Shown here piece after piece: positions 1 to 8,159 of a stretch of 46,562 nucleotides of DNA. Source of the stretch: JANLTP01 sp031363055 (GTDB taxonomy: Bacteria; Pseudomonadota; Gammaproteobacteria; Burkholderiales; Burkholderiaceae_E); contig JANLTP010000011.1 in assembly GCA_031363055.1 (NCBI GenBank), positions 1 to 46,562 of the forward strand, in the 5' to 3' direction. Within the stretch, counting starts at the first letter, position 1. Each line of letters begins with the position of its first letter. A model generated the notes under the pieces. It had not been told where the DNA came from and made no database searches. It was given only the letters and a program-made list of their open reading frames with translations. The translations under genes and the position numbers were made by a program.

Positions 1-947
1 GTGCCGCCCGAGGCGCAGTTATCGTAATGATCGAGCAGCACCACTGGACCCGAACCTGGCATATCGCTGCCAGACAGCGCCAGCGCGCGTTGCATCGATT
101 GCGTGAGCGGCTCGATCTCGTAGACAAAGTGCCGTCGCTGCGTCCAGGCGGCATTGAGCAACTCGTCGCACCAGCGGCGCGCTGCTGCGGGATCATTGTT
201 GGTGACGACCACTGCCGACAAACCCGCATTCAGGATATCGGCATGCGGGAAGCCGACAAACACCGAAGCCGCTAGCGCGCCCTGCTGTTCCATCTCGCGG
301 CAGCGGGCCTGTAGCTCGCGGTTCGGTGAATCGTCGCTGCCCTGACGCATGACATGCGGCAACATCGGCCGGTTACCCCAGGCCATGGTCGGCAGTGCAT
401 GGCCCTGCAGCTTCGCCATGATCGGGCGCCCGGCGCGTAAGCCGGTGCTGTGCATATCGACATGCGGATAGGTCTGATAACCGGCAATCGCCGTCGCGTT
501 GCCGACCATCGCGGGATAAAGGTTGGTGTGCATGTCCAGCGCGACACCGATCGGCAATTCGGGCGCGATGCTGCGCAAACGCCGCAGCAATTCGCCCTCG
601 CCGTCGTCATAGGTTTGCGTGACCATGGCGCCATGCAGATCGAGCAATAGCGCGTCGCAGCCGCGCCGAACCGAATCGCAGATCCGACCGGCCATATATT
701 CGAATGCTGCGTCGTCGACTCGCGAACTCGGTGCCGCATTTCCAGCCACCGCGAAATCGATCTCAGCGTTGGCCTGCTGCGCCAATTCGATGAAGGCCGC
801 CGCCGCTGCACCAGTGCCAGCCAGCGCTTCTACGGCCGATGCGCCGACCAGTGGCTCGCTGCGGCCACCGGCAAACCGCTCCAGAGGGGTTGGTACAGGC
901 GAGAAGGTGTTGGTCTCATGCTTCATCTGCCCGATCACAATTTTCAC
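1..947 (-). CDS. M81 family metallopeptidase (MlrC-like), 3' end beyond window
   Basis: The reading frame runs from a GTG at 945-947 (in gene sense) off the left edge, giving about 315 residues. It opens with KIVIGQMKHETNTFSP, the N-terminal signature of the MlrC/M81 family. The His-Glu of that motif, DLHGAM, LDMHTN and YPHVDMH carry the expected zinc ligands. A good ribosome site, CAGGAG, lies seven bases before the GTG and decides the start. The family includes MlrC, which cleaves linear microcystin; most members have unknown substrates. It follows the MetE-like gene by 30 bases on the same strand, so the two are probably co-transcribed. The C-terminal MlrC domain is mostly outside the window. 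Family is sure; substrate is unknown. Confidence 0.88.
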   Translation of the reverse strand, partial: MKIVIGQMKHETNTFSPVPTPLERFAGGRSEPLVGASAVEALAGTGAAAAAFIELAQQANAEIDFAVAGNAAPSSRVDDAAFEYMAGRICDSVRRGCDALLLDLHGAMVTQTYDDGEGELLRRLRSIAPELPIGVALDMHTNLYPAMVGNATAIAGYQTYPHVDMHSTGLRAGRPIMAKLQGHALPTMAWGNRPMLPHVMRQGSDDSPNRELQARCREMEQQGALAASVFVGFPHADILNAGLSAVVVTNNDPAAARRWCDELLNAAWTQRRHFVYEIEPLTQSMQRALALSGSDMPGSGPVVLLDHYDNCASGG

Positions 948-977
948 TTCGACGCTCCTGCTGCCTTTTGAATTCGA

Positions 978-2117
978 TCAGCCCCAGACTTCCTGGGCGC
1001 ACTCGATGACCAATCGCAATTTGTTGCGCTGTGCCTCAACCGCAATATTGTTGCCATGAACGGTACTGGAAAATCCGCATTGCGGCGACAGAGCCAATTG
1101 ATCGAGCGGCGCGTATTTTGCGGCCTCGTCAATACGGCGCTTCAGCGCATCCTTGTCTTCCATCGCACCGAACTTGGTCGTGACCAGACCGAGCACGGCA
1201 ATTTTGCCTTTGGCGAGATAGCGCAGCGGTCGAAAGTCACCACTGCGATCGTCGTCATACTCCAGAAAATAAGCATCGATATTCATTTCGCTGAGCAAGG
1301 CTTCGGCGACCGGCTCATAGTTTCCCGAGGCCGCATGGGTACTCTTGAAATTGCCACGACACAGATGCATGGCAAGCGTCATGCCGGCCGGCTTTCGCGC
1401 TACCACCTTGTTGATGAAGGCGGCGTAGCGATGCGGCAACTCATTGGGATCATCGCCGCGCGCCCGTGCCGCTTCGCGCATCCGGTCATCACACAAGTAA
1501 GCCAGATTGGTGTCGTCCATTTGCACGTAGGTACAACCGGCGGCAGCCAGTGAGCGCAGCTCGTCGCCGTAGGCCAGTGCCACGTCGTCATAGAACGCCG
1601 GATCAAGCTCGGGATAATGCTGTTTGCTGATACCGGCGCGGCCGCCACGAAAGTGCAGCATGGTCGGCGATGGGATCGTGACCTTCGGCGTGCAACCCGG
1701 CGCGACCTTGCTCTTCAAAAACTGGAAATCGGCCAGTTGGATGTCCTTGGTGTGTCGGACCTTGTCGACGACCCTGATGGCCGGCGGCGCGAGTTCCTCA
1801 GTACCGTCGGCCTTGCGGATCGTGACCGGAATATCGGTCTTGACGCCACCGAGTTGTTCGAGAAAATCGAGATGAAAATAGGTCCGGCGAAACTCGCCAT
1901 CGGTGATGCTCTTCAGGCCGACATCCTGCTGAAATTGCACGATCTCGGTAATTGCCCGATCCTCAACGACGCGCAATTGCGCGGCCGTGATTTCGTCGTG
2001 CGCGCGGGCATCACGGGCCTTGAGCAGGTACTCCGGGCGCAGGAAACTGCCGACGTGATCAAAGCGGGCCGGCAGCAATGCGCCGGGTATGGTGCGCAAA
2101 TTAGGTGAGGCGGACAT
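978..2117 (-). CDS. MetE-like cobalamin-independent methyltransferase (YxjG/YxjH type)
   Basis: This 379-residue protein matches the short, single-domain relatives of cobalamin-independent methionine synthase, about half the length of full MetE. The zinc and thiol site is intact: His251 and Cys253 in MHLCRGN, Glu286 in LEYDDD, Cys347 in SPQCGFSS. The N-terminal DHVGSFLRP and ITDGEFRRTYF motifs are typical of the group. Family knowledge suggests transfer of a methyl group to a thiol, possibly homocysteine, but the methyl donor is not certain because the N-terminal folate-binding half of MetE is missing. CGGAG six bases before the ATG supports the start. The M81 peptidase gene follows directly downstream. 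Confidence 0.88.
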   Translation of the reverse strand: MSASPNLRTIPGALLPARFDHVGSFLRPEYLLKARDARAHDEITAAQLRVVEDRAITEIVQFQQDVGLKSITDGEFRRTYFHLDFLEQLGGVKTDIPVTIRKADGTEELAPPAIRVVDKVRHTKDIQLADFQFLKSKVAPGCTPKVTIPSPTMLHFRGGRAGISKQHYPELDPAFYDDVALAYGDELRSLAAAGCTYVQMDDTNLAYLCDDRMREAARARGDDPNELPHRYAAFINKVVARKPAGMTLAMHLCRGNFKSTHAASGNYEPVAEALLSEMNIDAYFLEYDDDRSGDFRPLRYLAKGKIAVLGLVTTKFGAMEDKDALKRRIDEAAKYAPLDQLALSPQCGFSSTVHGNNIAVEAQRNKLRLVIECAQEVWG

Positions 2118-2146
2118 CGCAGCTCCGGAAAGGTTAAAGCGAATTA

Positions 2147-2416
2147 TTACTTGTTCAGCTCGATGCCGGTAACCACCACCTCGGCACCGTCCTGACCAAT
2201 GGTGAACTTGATGACGTCGCCGACTTTGAGCGGTGTCAGCAACTCCGGCTTCAGTACCCGCAGGGACTTGTGGCCCATGACCGCAGCGATGGTGATCTTG
2301 CTCTCGACCGTATCAATTCTGACGACCTTGCCGTTATGCGACTCGGCAGCGATTGCGAATGAGGCCCAGGCAAACCAAAACGCGGCGACCACTTTCATCA
2401 GTCGAGAATTCATCAT
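2147..2416 (-). CDS. Small secreted CusF-like OB-fold protein
   Basis: An 89-residue protein with an N-terminal signal peptide (a hydrophobic run ending in FAIAAES) and a mature part of about 68 residues. The pattern GKVVRIDTVESKITIA followed by LKVGDVIKFTI resembles the small beta-barrel of CusF-type periplasmic copper-binding proteins. The usual Met and Trp copper ligands in the middle of CusF are not present; only one His (in MGHKS) remains there, so copper binding is doubtful. The start was placed at 2416 because TGGAG lies nine bases upstream; an earlier in-frame Met would destroy the signal peptide. It lies between the MetE-like gene and hemL on the same strand. Confidence 0.7.
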   Translation of the reverse strand: MMNSRLMKVVAAFWFAWASFAIAAESHNGKVVRIDTVESKITIAAVMGHKSLRVLKPELLTPLKVGDVIKFTIGQDGAEVVVTGIELNK

Positions 2417-2478
2417 GTCGATCAGCTCCAGATATTCAATTCCAAGCGTCCACTGCAATCGCTCAAATCTAACCCGGT

Positions 2479-3756
2479 CTACTTGCAGGCCGCCAACGAC
2501 TCGGCCGCCAGCGCAATGGTTCGAGAAATATCCTCTGCGCTGTGGGCGCTCGAGAAGAAAAAGGCTTCGACCGGCGACGGCGGAAAGTAAACACCGCCCT
2601 CGAGCATCAAATGATAGAACTTCTTGAACTTCTCGGTGTCCTGCGTCATCACTTGCGTGTATGAAACGGGTGGTTTGGCCAGCATGTACATGCCCGCCAT
2701 GGCACCTTCATGTTGCGCACAAAAATCAATGCCCGCCTGGCGCCCAGCCTCATTCAATCCGGCCACCAGCCGCGCACAATTTTCATTGAGTCTGGCAAAA
2801 AATCCGGGTGCACTGATAAGATCCAGCGTTGCCAGGCCAGCAGCCATCGCCAGCGGATTACCGGACAGCGTACCGGCCTGATAAACATTGCCGAGTGGCG
2901 CCATCCGTTCCATGACTTCAGCCGGACCGCCAATAGCGCCAACCGGCATGCCACCACCGATGACCTTGCCAAATGCGCTCATGTCCGGGACCACACCGAT
3001 GACTTCCTGAGCACCACCCAAGGCCACCCGAAAGCCGGTCATGACTTCATCAAAGATCAGCAGCGCGCCGTATTTCGTGCACAGCGCACGCAGCCCGGCG
3101 TGAAAGCCAGCGGCCGGCTTGATGAGGTTCATGTTGCCGGCAATTGGCTCGATCATGACGCAAGCGATGTCGCTGCCATGCTGCTCGAACAGTTGCTCGA
3201 CGCTGGGCAGATCGTTGAATTGTGCCACCAGCGTGTGTTGCGCCAGATCGGCGGGCACGCCGGCTGAACTGGGCGTGCCAAAAGCAAGCGCGCCCGAGCC
3301 GGCCTTGACCAGCAAACTATCGGCCGTGCCGTGGTAACAACCCTCGAACTTCAAGATCTTGGTGCGGCCGGTATAGCCGCGCGCCAGCCGGATCGCCGAC
3401 ATCGCAGCTTCGGTACCCGAGCTCACAAAACGGACTCTTTCAACCTGCGGAAACAAGGCGCACAGACGCTCGGCGAGTTCGGACTCCATGACATTTGGGG
3501 CACCAAAGGACAGGCCGCGTCCGGCTGCGGCACGAACCTTTTCGACGACATAAGGGTGGGTGTGACCAACGATCATCGGTCCCCAGGATCCCAGATAATC
3601 GATATAACGCTTGCCGTCGACGTCGTACATATACGCGCCCTCGGCCCGGTCGATAAATCTCGGCGTGCCACCGACCGCGCGAAACGCGCGTACGGCCGAA
3701 TTGACGCCACCGACCAACACCTTTTTCGCGCGCTCGAATTCCTGAAGATTATTCAT
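2479..3756 (-). CDS. hemL: Glutamate-1-semialdehyde 2,1-aminomutase
   Basis: Full-length 425-residue HemL. It converts glutamate-1-semialdehyde to 5-aminolevulinate, the last step of the C5 route to haem. The PLP lysine is Lys264 in AFGKVIGGGMPVG; the cofactor-binding FDEVMTGFR, the SSGTEA phosphate-binding turn and the N-terminal GGVNSAVRAF are present. The length is normal. The gene is divergent from the threonine dehydratase gene across 230 bases and heads the minus-strand series. A second haem gene, hemH, lies 35 kb away in this window. Only a weak ribosome site is seen before the ATG, but no better start exists. Confidence 0.97.
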   Translation of the reverse strand: MNNLQEFERAKKVLVGGVNSAVRAFRAVGGTPRFIDRAEGAYMYDVDGKRYIDYLGSWGPMIVGHTHPYVVEKVRAAAGRGLSFGAPNVMESELAERLCALFPQVERVRFVSSGTEAAMSAIRLARGYTGRTKILKFEGCYHGTADSLLVKAGSGALAFGTPSSAGVPADLAQHTLVAQFNDLPSVEQLFEQHGSDIACVMIEPIAGNMNLIKPAAGFHAGLRALCTKYGALLIFDEVMTGFRVALGGAQEVIGVVPDMSAFGKVIGGGMPVGAIGGPAEVMERMAPLGNVYQAGTLSGNPLAMAAGLATLDLISAPGFFARLNENCARLVAGLNEAGRQAGIDFCAQHEGAMAGMYMLAKPPVSYTQVMTQDTEKFKKFYHLMLEGGVYFPPSPVEAFFFSSAHSAEDISRTIALAAESLAACK

Positions 3757-3986
3757 TCTGTTTTGTTTCGCTGTTTTACTCGTACGTTTGACACCCGACC
3801 AGAGTCTAAACCAGGTCGGACGGCGGGCCTCGATTCCGGTGCATGAATGGTTTTATGGCGAATCCCGTCCTGAGCTGCAGTCAGCAGCACGAGCGACGAT
3901 GCTACGATACCAGCCCAAATGGCCGCCCGACCACTGCCGGTTCACCGCGCGACCATCCTGTCCAGGCGGTCGTTTCGGAGTACCGA

Positions 3987-5276
3987 ATGAGCATTACCAG
4001 CGACAGAGTTACCAACGACAGCATCACCATCGGGGATATTCAAGCCGCGCGCGAGCGTTTGGCCGGCCAGATCATTCAGACACCGTATCTGCACTCGCAG
4101 ACCCTGAGCCGAATCGCCGGTTGCGAATTGTTCCTGAAATTCGAGAACCTGCAATTCACCGCGTCCTTCAAGGAGCGCGGCGCCGGCAACAAACTGGCGG
4201 CGCTATCGGCCGAGGAGCGTCAACGGGGTGTCATCACCGTCTCGGCCGGCAATCATGCGCAAGGCGTCGCCTACCATGCGTCAAAAATCGGTATTCGCGC
4301 GGTAATCGTCATGCCGGTTGATACCCCGTATGTCAAGGTCGAGAATACCCGTCGCCTCGGCGCCGAGGTCGTTCAGGTCGGCGAGAGTTTCGGTGAAGCA
4401 CGTACGGCCATGCTCGAGATTGCCGCGCGAGAACAACTCGTCGTTGTTCATCCCTATGACGATCCCTTGGTGATTGCCGGTCAGGGTACGCTGGGCCTTG
4501 AGATGATGAACCAGGTGCCAGACGTCGACAGCCTGGTCGTGCCGATCGGTGGTGGCGGCTTGATTGCCGGTATCGCGCTGGCGGCACAACACTGCCAACC
4601 GGGCCTCGAGATTATTGGTGTGCAGGCTGCTCACTTTCCGGCCATGCATGACCTTTATTACCAATTGAAGGCCGCCACCAGCGAAGCAATGCCGGCGACG
4701 CTCGTCAAGCTGGTGGCACCAGTCAAACCGTCGGCGCCCACCATCGCCGAAGGGATTGCGGTAGACCGGCCCGGCAGCCTGACGGCGCCAATGGTGCTGC
4801 AACGAGTTAGTCGTATCGATCTGGTCAGCGAGGCCCAGCTTGAGCAAGCCATCATCTACTTGCTGGAGATCGAGAAGACGGTTGTCGAGGGCGCAGGCTC
4901 GGCCGGCCGGGCCACCGTCCTGGCGAATCCTGAACGCTTCAAGGGCCGCCGCGTCGGACTGGTATTGTGCGGCGGGAACATCGATTCGTTGACCCTGTCC
5001 GATATCATTCAACGCAGCCTCGTACGCAGCCACCGACTGGCACGCCTGTCGGTCAGTGCACGCGACGTGCCAGGATCATTGGCGCGCGTGGCCACTCTGG
5101 TCGCACAACAGGGTGCGAATATCGAAGAGGTCACCCATCAACGTGCGTTCGCCGACCTGCCGGTCCGCTACGCACGAATCGAGCTGGTCGTATCGACTCG
5201 CGGTGACGCTCATCTGAAGTCGGTCGTGAACGCGCTGGCTGCGGCGGGATTTCCGGCGACCGTGCGGGATTCGTGA
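3987..5276 (+). CDS. ilvA: Threonine ammonia-lyase (PLP) with C-terminal ACT domain
   Basis: The enzyme deaminates threonine (and usually serine) to the 2-oxo acid and ammonia. The PLP lysine is Lys62 in SFKERGAG, and the phosphate-binding loop is GGGGL at 188-192. Residues from about 348 to the end form one ACT domain (LSVSARDVPGSLARV). The single ACT domain and the length of 429 residues fit the short TdcB-like or CimA-linked class rather than the 500-residue E. coli IlvA with two regulatory domains. The start was set at the ATG at 3987, which has TCGGAG six bases upstream; the open frame extends further 5' but without family sequence. It is monocistronic, divergent from hemL. Confidence 0.92.
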   Translation: MSITSDRVTNDSITIGDIQAARERLAGQIIQTPYLHSQTLSRIAGCELFLKFENLQFTASFKERGAGNKLAALSAEERQRGVITVSAGNHAQGVAYHASKIGIRAVIVMPVDTPYVKVENTRRLGAEVVQVGESFGEARTAMLEIAAREQLVVVHPYDDPLVIAGQGTLGLEMMNQVPDVDSLVVPIGGGGLIAGIALAAQHCQPGLEIIGVQAAHFPAMHDLYYQLKAATSEAMPATLVKLVAPVKPSAPTIAEGIAVDRPGSLTAPMVLQRVSRIDLVSEAQLEQAIIYLLEIEKTVVEGAGSAGRATVLANPERFKGRRVGLVLCGGNIDSLTLSDIIQRSLVRSHRLARLSVSARDVPGSLARVATLVAQQGANIEEVTHQRAFADLPVRYARIELVVSTRGDAHLKSVVNALAAAGFPATVRDS

Positions 5277-5293
5277 TCATGATTTCTCATTAA

Positions 5294-6175
5294 TCAAGGC
5301 CAGAACTCGTAGCTCAAGCTCGTGACCTTGCTCACGAAATATGCCTTGCGCCCTTCCGGCCGTACCCAGGCGGCCTCACCGATCATCGGTAGCCGCATGC
5401 CATGACGCCATTGGTAGTCGGACAAGCCGCAGTCCCAAGGCAGCATGACCATATCCTTTCCCACACCGGCACCGCGCGACCCGGCACGTACCGAGGCGAT
5501 CAGGCCAGCTTCGTCGAAGCTGAACAACAAGGTCAGCGTCAGAGGTCCATCGACGATGGTGGCATTGGCCGACGCGTCGTCAACCGCTGCCCACTGTACG
5601 CCCTGGCTGGGTAACAACGCGGTGGGATACCAAGCGGCTTCGGCGAAGTAGCGCATGAACTCACCGCCAGCCAACTCGCCGACACCACGCGCCCTGGCCA
5701 CCGTGAACAAGCCAAGTAGCTTGGCAATCAACTGGCCCTGGCCGGCGATGTAGCTGTCTTCCACGCGCGCCGGCATGCCCGGAAACATATTCACCGGCGC
5801 ATTCCATAAAAATCCCGGACGACGCGTGACGACCCGCTGTTCAGAGGTGAATGGTTTCCACTGCTCGCCCGTCACGGACATGTTGATCGTGCCCGCAAGT
5901 TCGATCGTGGCGGCAGCGATGATGGGCTGACCGTCCTTCAGTACCGCGCGGAAATAGCGCTGCACCGGTGCTGGCAGGCCTTCGAGTTCACGCACATCAA
6001 AGCGCGTCGGCAACGGCAACGGCGCCTGACCGCTTTTGTCGATGCGGCCGGCTTCAAGATGGCCCGTGTGTATTCGAATCAAGTCGGCCCAACGCCTGTC
6101 GCCGACTGCCCGCGATGCCAGGGCTGCGATCACCAGGACGCCGACAACCAACACCAACACCATCAGCCACTGCAT
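5294..6175 (-). CDS. DUF6920/DUF6544-type membrane-anchored protein
   Basis: A 293-residue protein with one N-terminal membrane segment (LMVLVLVVGVLVIAALA) and a soluble part of about 260 residues with PAPVQRYFRAVL, then TRRPGFLWNA, and later WYPTALLPSQGVQW and MRLPMIGEAAW. I recognise these as marks of the DUF6920 (DUF6544) family, whose function is not known; the fold is expected to bind a lipid or similar ligand. The start at 6175 is chosen over a GTG eight codons earlier because GCGAGG is correctly spaced before the ATG. It follows the Acg-type oxidoreductase gene by 30 bases and is probably in one operon with it. Confidence 0.7.
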   Translation of the reverse strand: MQWLMVLVLVVGVLVIAALASRAVGDRRWADLIRIHTGHLEAGRIDKSGQAPLPLPTRFDVRELEGLPAPVQRYFRAVLKDGQPIIAAATIELAGTINMSVTGEQWKPFTSEQRVVTRRPGFLWNAPVNMFPGMPARVEDSYIAGQGQLIAKLLGLFTVARARGVGELAGGEFMRYFAEAAWYPTALLPSQGVQWAAVDDASANATIVDGPLTLTLLFSFDEAGLIASVRAGSRGAGVGKDMVMLPWDCGLSDYQWRHGMRLPMIGEAAWVRPEGRKAYFVSKVTSLSYEFWP

Positions 6176-6205
6176 TGGTAACCTCGCCTTAAGAATCACT
6201 TTTGA

Positions 6206-7315
6206 TCAAACCAGCACAGCTTGCACAGGGCGACGAAGCGAAGGCGGCAAGGTCGGCCCGCGGCCGAAGCGCACCACCAGGTCCGGGCGCTGCCCGGCCA
6301 GGCCAATGGCTGCGGCAAACGGCGACCGAACCGATGGCACTTCCACCGGCTGGTTCAAGAACGCGTTGCGGATACCCAGCGCCGTCGCCTGCAGCGCGAA
6401 GCGCTCGTAGCAGCGGCCTGTTTCCACCCAATGCGCCGCGTCAGCGGCTTGGCTGGCAAAGACGGCAATGCCGGCGGAACTGCGAATTTGGCGTGCGATC
6501 TTGTCGTTCTCACCCTTGCTCGTGAAGAACCAGCCGAACGCAAGATCGCCCAACCAGGTAGGGATAGACGGATTGCCGGAGGACACACTGAATAGACCGT
6601 CCCGGGTTCGCACTGCGTCGGCATTGTTGAAGCGGATCCACGTCTTGAGTTCCTTGACGAACGACGGGTCGGCCATTTGCGCGCTGTTGCCCTGGACCAC
6701 GAGCTCGAGCACGCGCTTCATCGCGGCGCGCTCAGTCAATAGCAGCATCCGCACACCGCTTGATGTGCCTGCCCGTTCGAGCAGGCCGAGCTCGGCGTTC
6801 GAGAGCGGCTTGCCGTCGTAGTCGGCCCGCGTGCACTGGCGCGCAAGAATCGCTTTCAACAACGGCGAGACCTGCGCTGGAGTGGGCGCCAGCGCCACGC
6901 GAACGGCACCGCGCGGGGCGTCGAAGCGGGCCTCGGCCTTGAATCCGTGGGCCAACGCAGCCTGAATCAGATTCTCGGCGGCACATCCCAACGAGACGAA
7001 CACGTGATGGTCATCCGGGTCGACTGCCGGAGTACGCCGCGACCAGTCGGGCAGGATCGATATGGCGTTTTCTGCGAAGGCAAATTTCCAGCACTGAGTG
7101 TTGTGACTGGACGGAGCTAGCGTTGCGTAGCGAACCAGCTCCGTCCTGAGCGCCACACCTGACAAGTCATTCAGCGCGCCAAGGTTCCGTATTCCTGCGG
7201 CGGTGGCCTGATATCCCTCGGCGTCCGTACCCGGTGCGCAGGCGGACAAGGTCACCGAGCCGCCGAGGATTGCCGGTACGCAAGAAAAGAACTGCCTGCG
7301 GGTAGTGAGTGTCAT
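6206..7315 (-). CDS. Acg-type nitroreductase-fold flavoprotein, Tat-exported
   Basis: This protein of about 369 residues begins with a twin-arginine motif (TRRQFF), a hydrophobic stretch and a cysteine in TLSAC that may be a lipobox, so it is exported folded and perhaps lipid-anchored. The body has LAPSSHNTQCWKF near residue 70 and WVETGRCYERFALQATALG near residue 300, hallmarks of the Acg family (Rv2032-like), which has a nitroreductase fold and binds FMN; in known members the lid holds FMN tightly and the enzyme activity is unclear. The start MTLTTRR was preferred because it places the Tat motif at the N-terminus. It is probably the first gene of a two-gene operon with the DUF6920 gene. Confidence 0.8.
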   Translation of the reverse strand: MTLTTRRQFFSCVPAILGGSVTLSACAPGTDAEGYQATAAGIRNLGALNDLSGVALRTELVRYATLAPSSHNTQCWKFAFAENAISILPDWSRRTPAVDPDDHHVFVSLGCAAENLIQAALAHGFKAEARFDAPRGAVRVALAPTPAQVSPLLKAILARQCTRADYDGKPLSNAELGLLERAGTSSGVRMLLLTERAAMKRVLELVVQGNSAQMADPSFVKELKTWIRFNNADAVRTRDGLFSVSSGNPSIPTWLGDLAFGWFFTSKGENDKIARQIRSSAGIAVFASQAADAAHWVETGRCYERFALQATALGIRNAFLNQPVEVPSVRSPFAAAIGLAGQRPDLVVRFGRGPTLPPSLRRPVQAVLV

Positions 7316-7526
7316 ACTTTCTCGTCGGCTCGAAATCATCGGCGTGGTCTCAGAGTCAGAACAGCACGACGGCGTCATGTCGTACGTCTGTGCCTGGGTC
7401 CTGTCTGTGTCTGCGTCAGCTCAGGTTGAACCGATTCGTCGCATCCTTCTGTGTGCTGGCGCACAGAGCGGCGCGCAGTTTGCACATAAACTCTGAAAAG
7501 CATGCGAATGTTACGGAGATCAACAA

Positions 7527-8009
7527 ATGATCGAATTACCAGTCGACACGAACCCGATTGCAGGACTGATAGCCTCCGACCACAGCTCAGTTCCGAGCAC
7601 GCCGAAATGCAACCGGTCGAGTACGGCGACTACGAGTGCCCGTCGTGCAAGGAAGCCGAGCCCGTGACACGACATCTAGTCGAGACATTCAGCGGCCGAG
7701 GCGGCTGCAGCACAGGGAAAGTTCTGGGCGTTGCACCACATATTATTTACCCATGCGCCTCACTTGAAAATCGAGTCTCTGATTCTCTACGCTACGATGC
7801 TGGAACTCGATATGCGGCGATTCACGGCTGAGATGACCGAACGCATCTACCTGCAGCGTGTGCATGAACACCGGCGCTCTGGCGAGCTTCTCAACTTAAG
7901 GGCATCGCCAAGCTTTTTCTTGAACGACGAATTCATCGATGTTTCATTCGGGCTGAATCACCTTGAGGACGCGGTTAGACGACGCTACAACCAGCAGCGA
8001 GTCGCATGA
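7527..8009 (+). pseudogene. Decayed DsbA-family thioredoxin-fold gene
   Basis: Three pieces of one DsbA-like protein lie in order but not in one frame. The ATG at 7527 has a CGGAG site and starts IELPVDTNPIAG. At about 7595-7690 a second frame carries VEYGDYECPSCKEAEP with the CxxC active site. From about 7695 the first frame resumes with AAAAQGKFWALHHILFTH and runs to ASPSFFLNDEFIDVSFG and a stop at 8009. Compared with the family there is one frame change near the N-terminus, and a second frame change joined to loss of roughly 20-30 residues after the first helix. The cis-Pro turn is kept as ASPSFF. The gene cannot make a full protein and is called a pseudogene. Confidence 0.8.
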
Positions 8010-8100
8010 TATACAAGCCATTGGCCGGCTGATTGGCCCTCACCGACAGGTCGATGATCACCCGTCGGCAGTGCCCGCTGCGCTGCGACCCGTAGCAATG

Positions 8101-8143
8101 AAAAAGCTTGCGGCTGCGGGCGTCGAAGCGCAGTCGGCAAGCT
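8101..8143 (-). terminator. Terminator-like hairpin read on the minus strand
   Basis: AGCTTGC at 8105-8111 pairs with GCAAGCT at 8137-8143, with a second stem CTGCG/CGCAG inside. Read on the minus strand the stem is followed by a run of T, as in an intrinsic terminator. No minus-strand gene was found that would need it. Read on the plus strand it is a hairpin ending 16 bases before the GTG of the P-type ATPase, so it could instead affect that gene. Confidence 0.4.
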
Positions 8144-8159
8144 GCTCGTCCGAGCCGCC

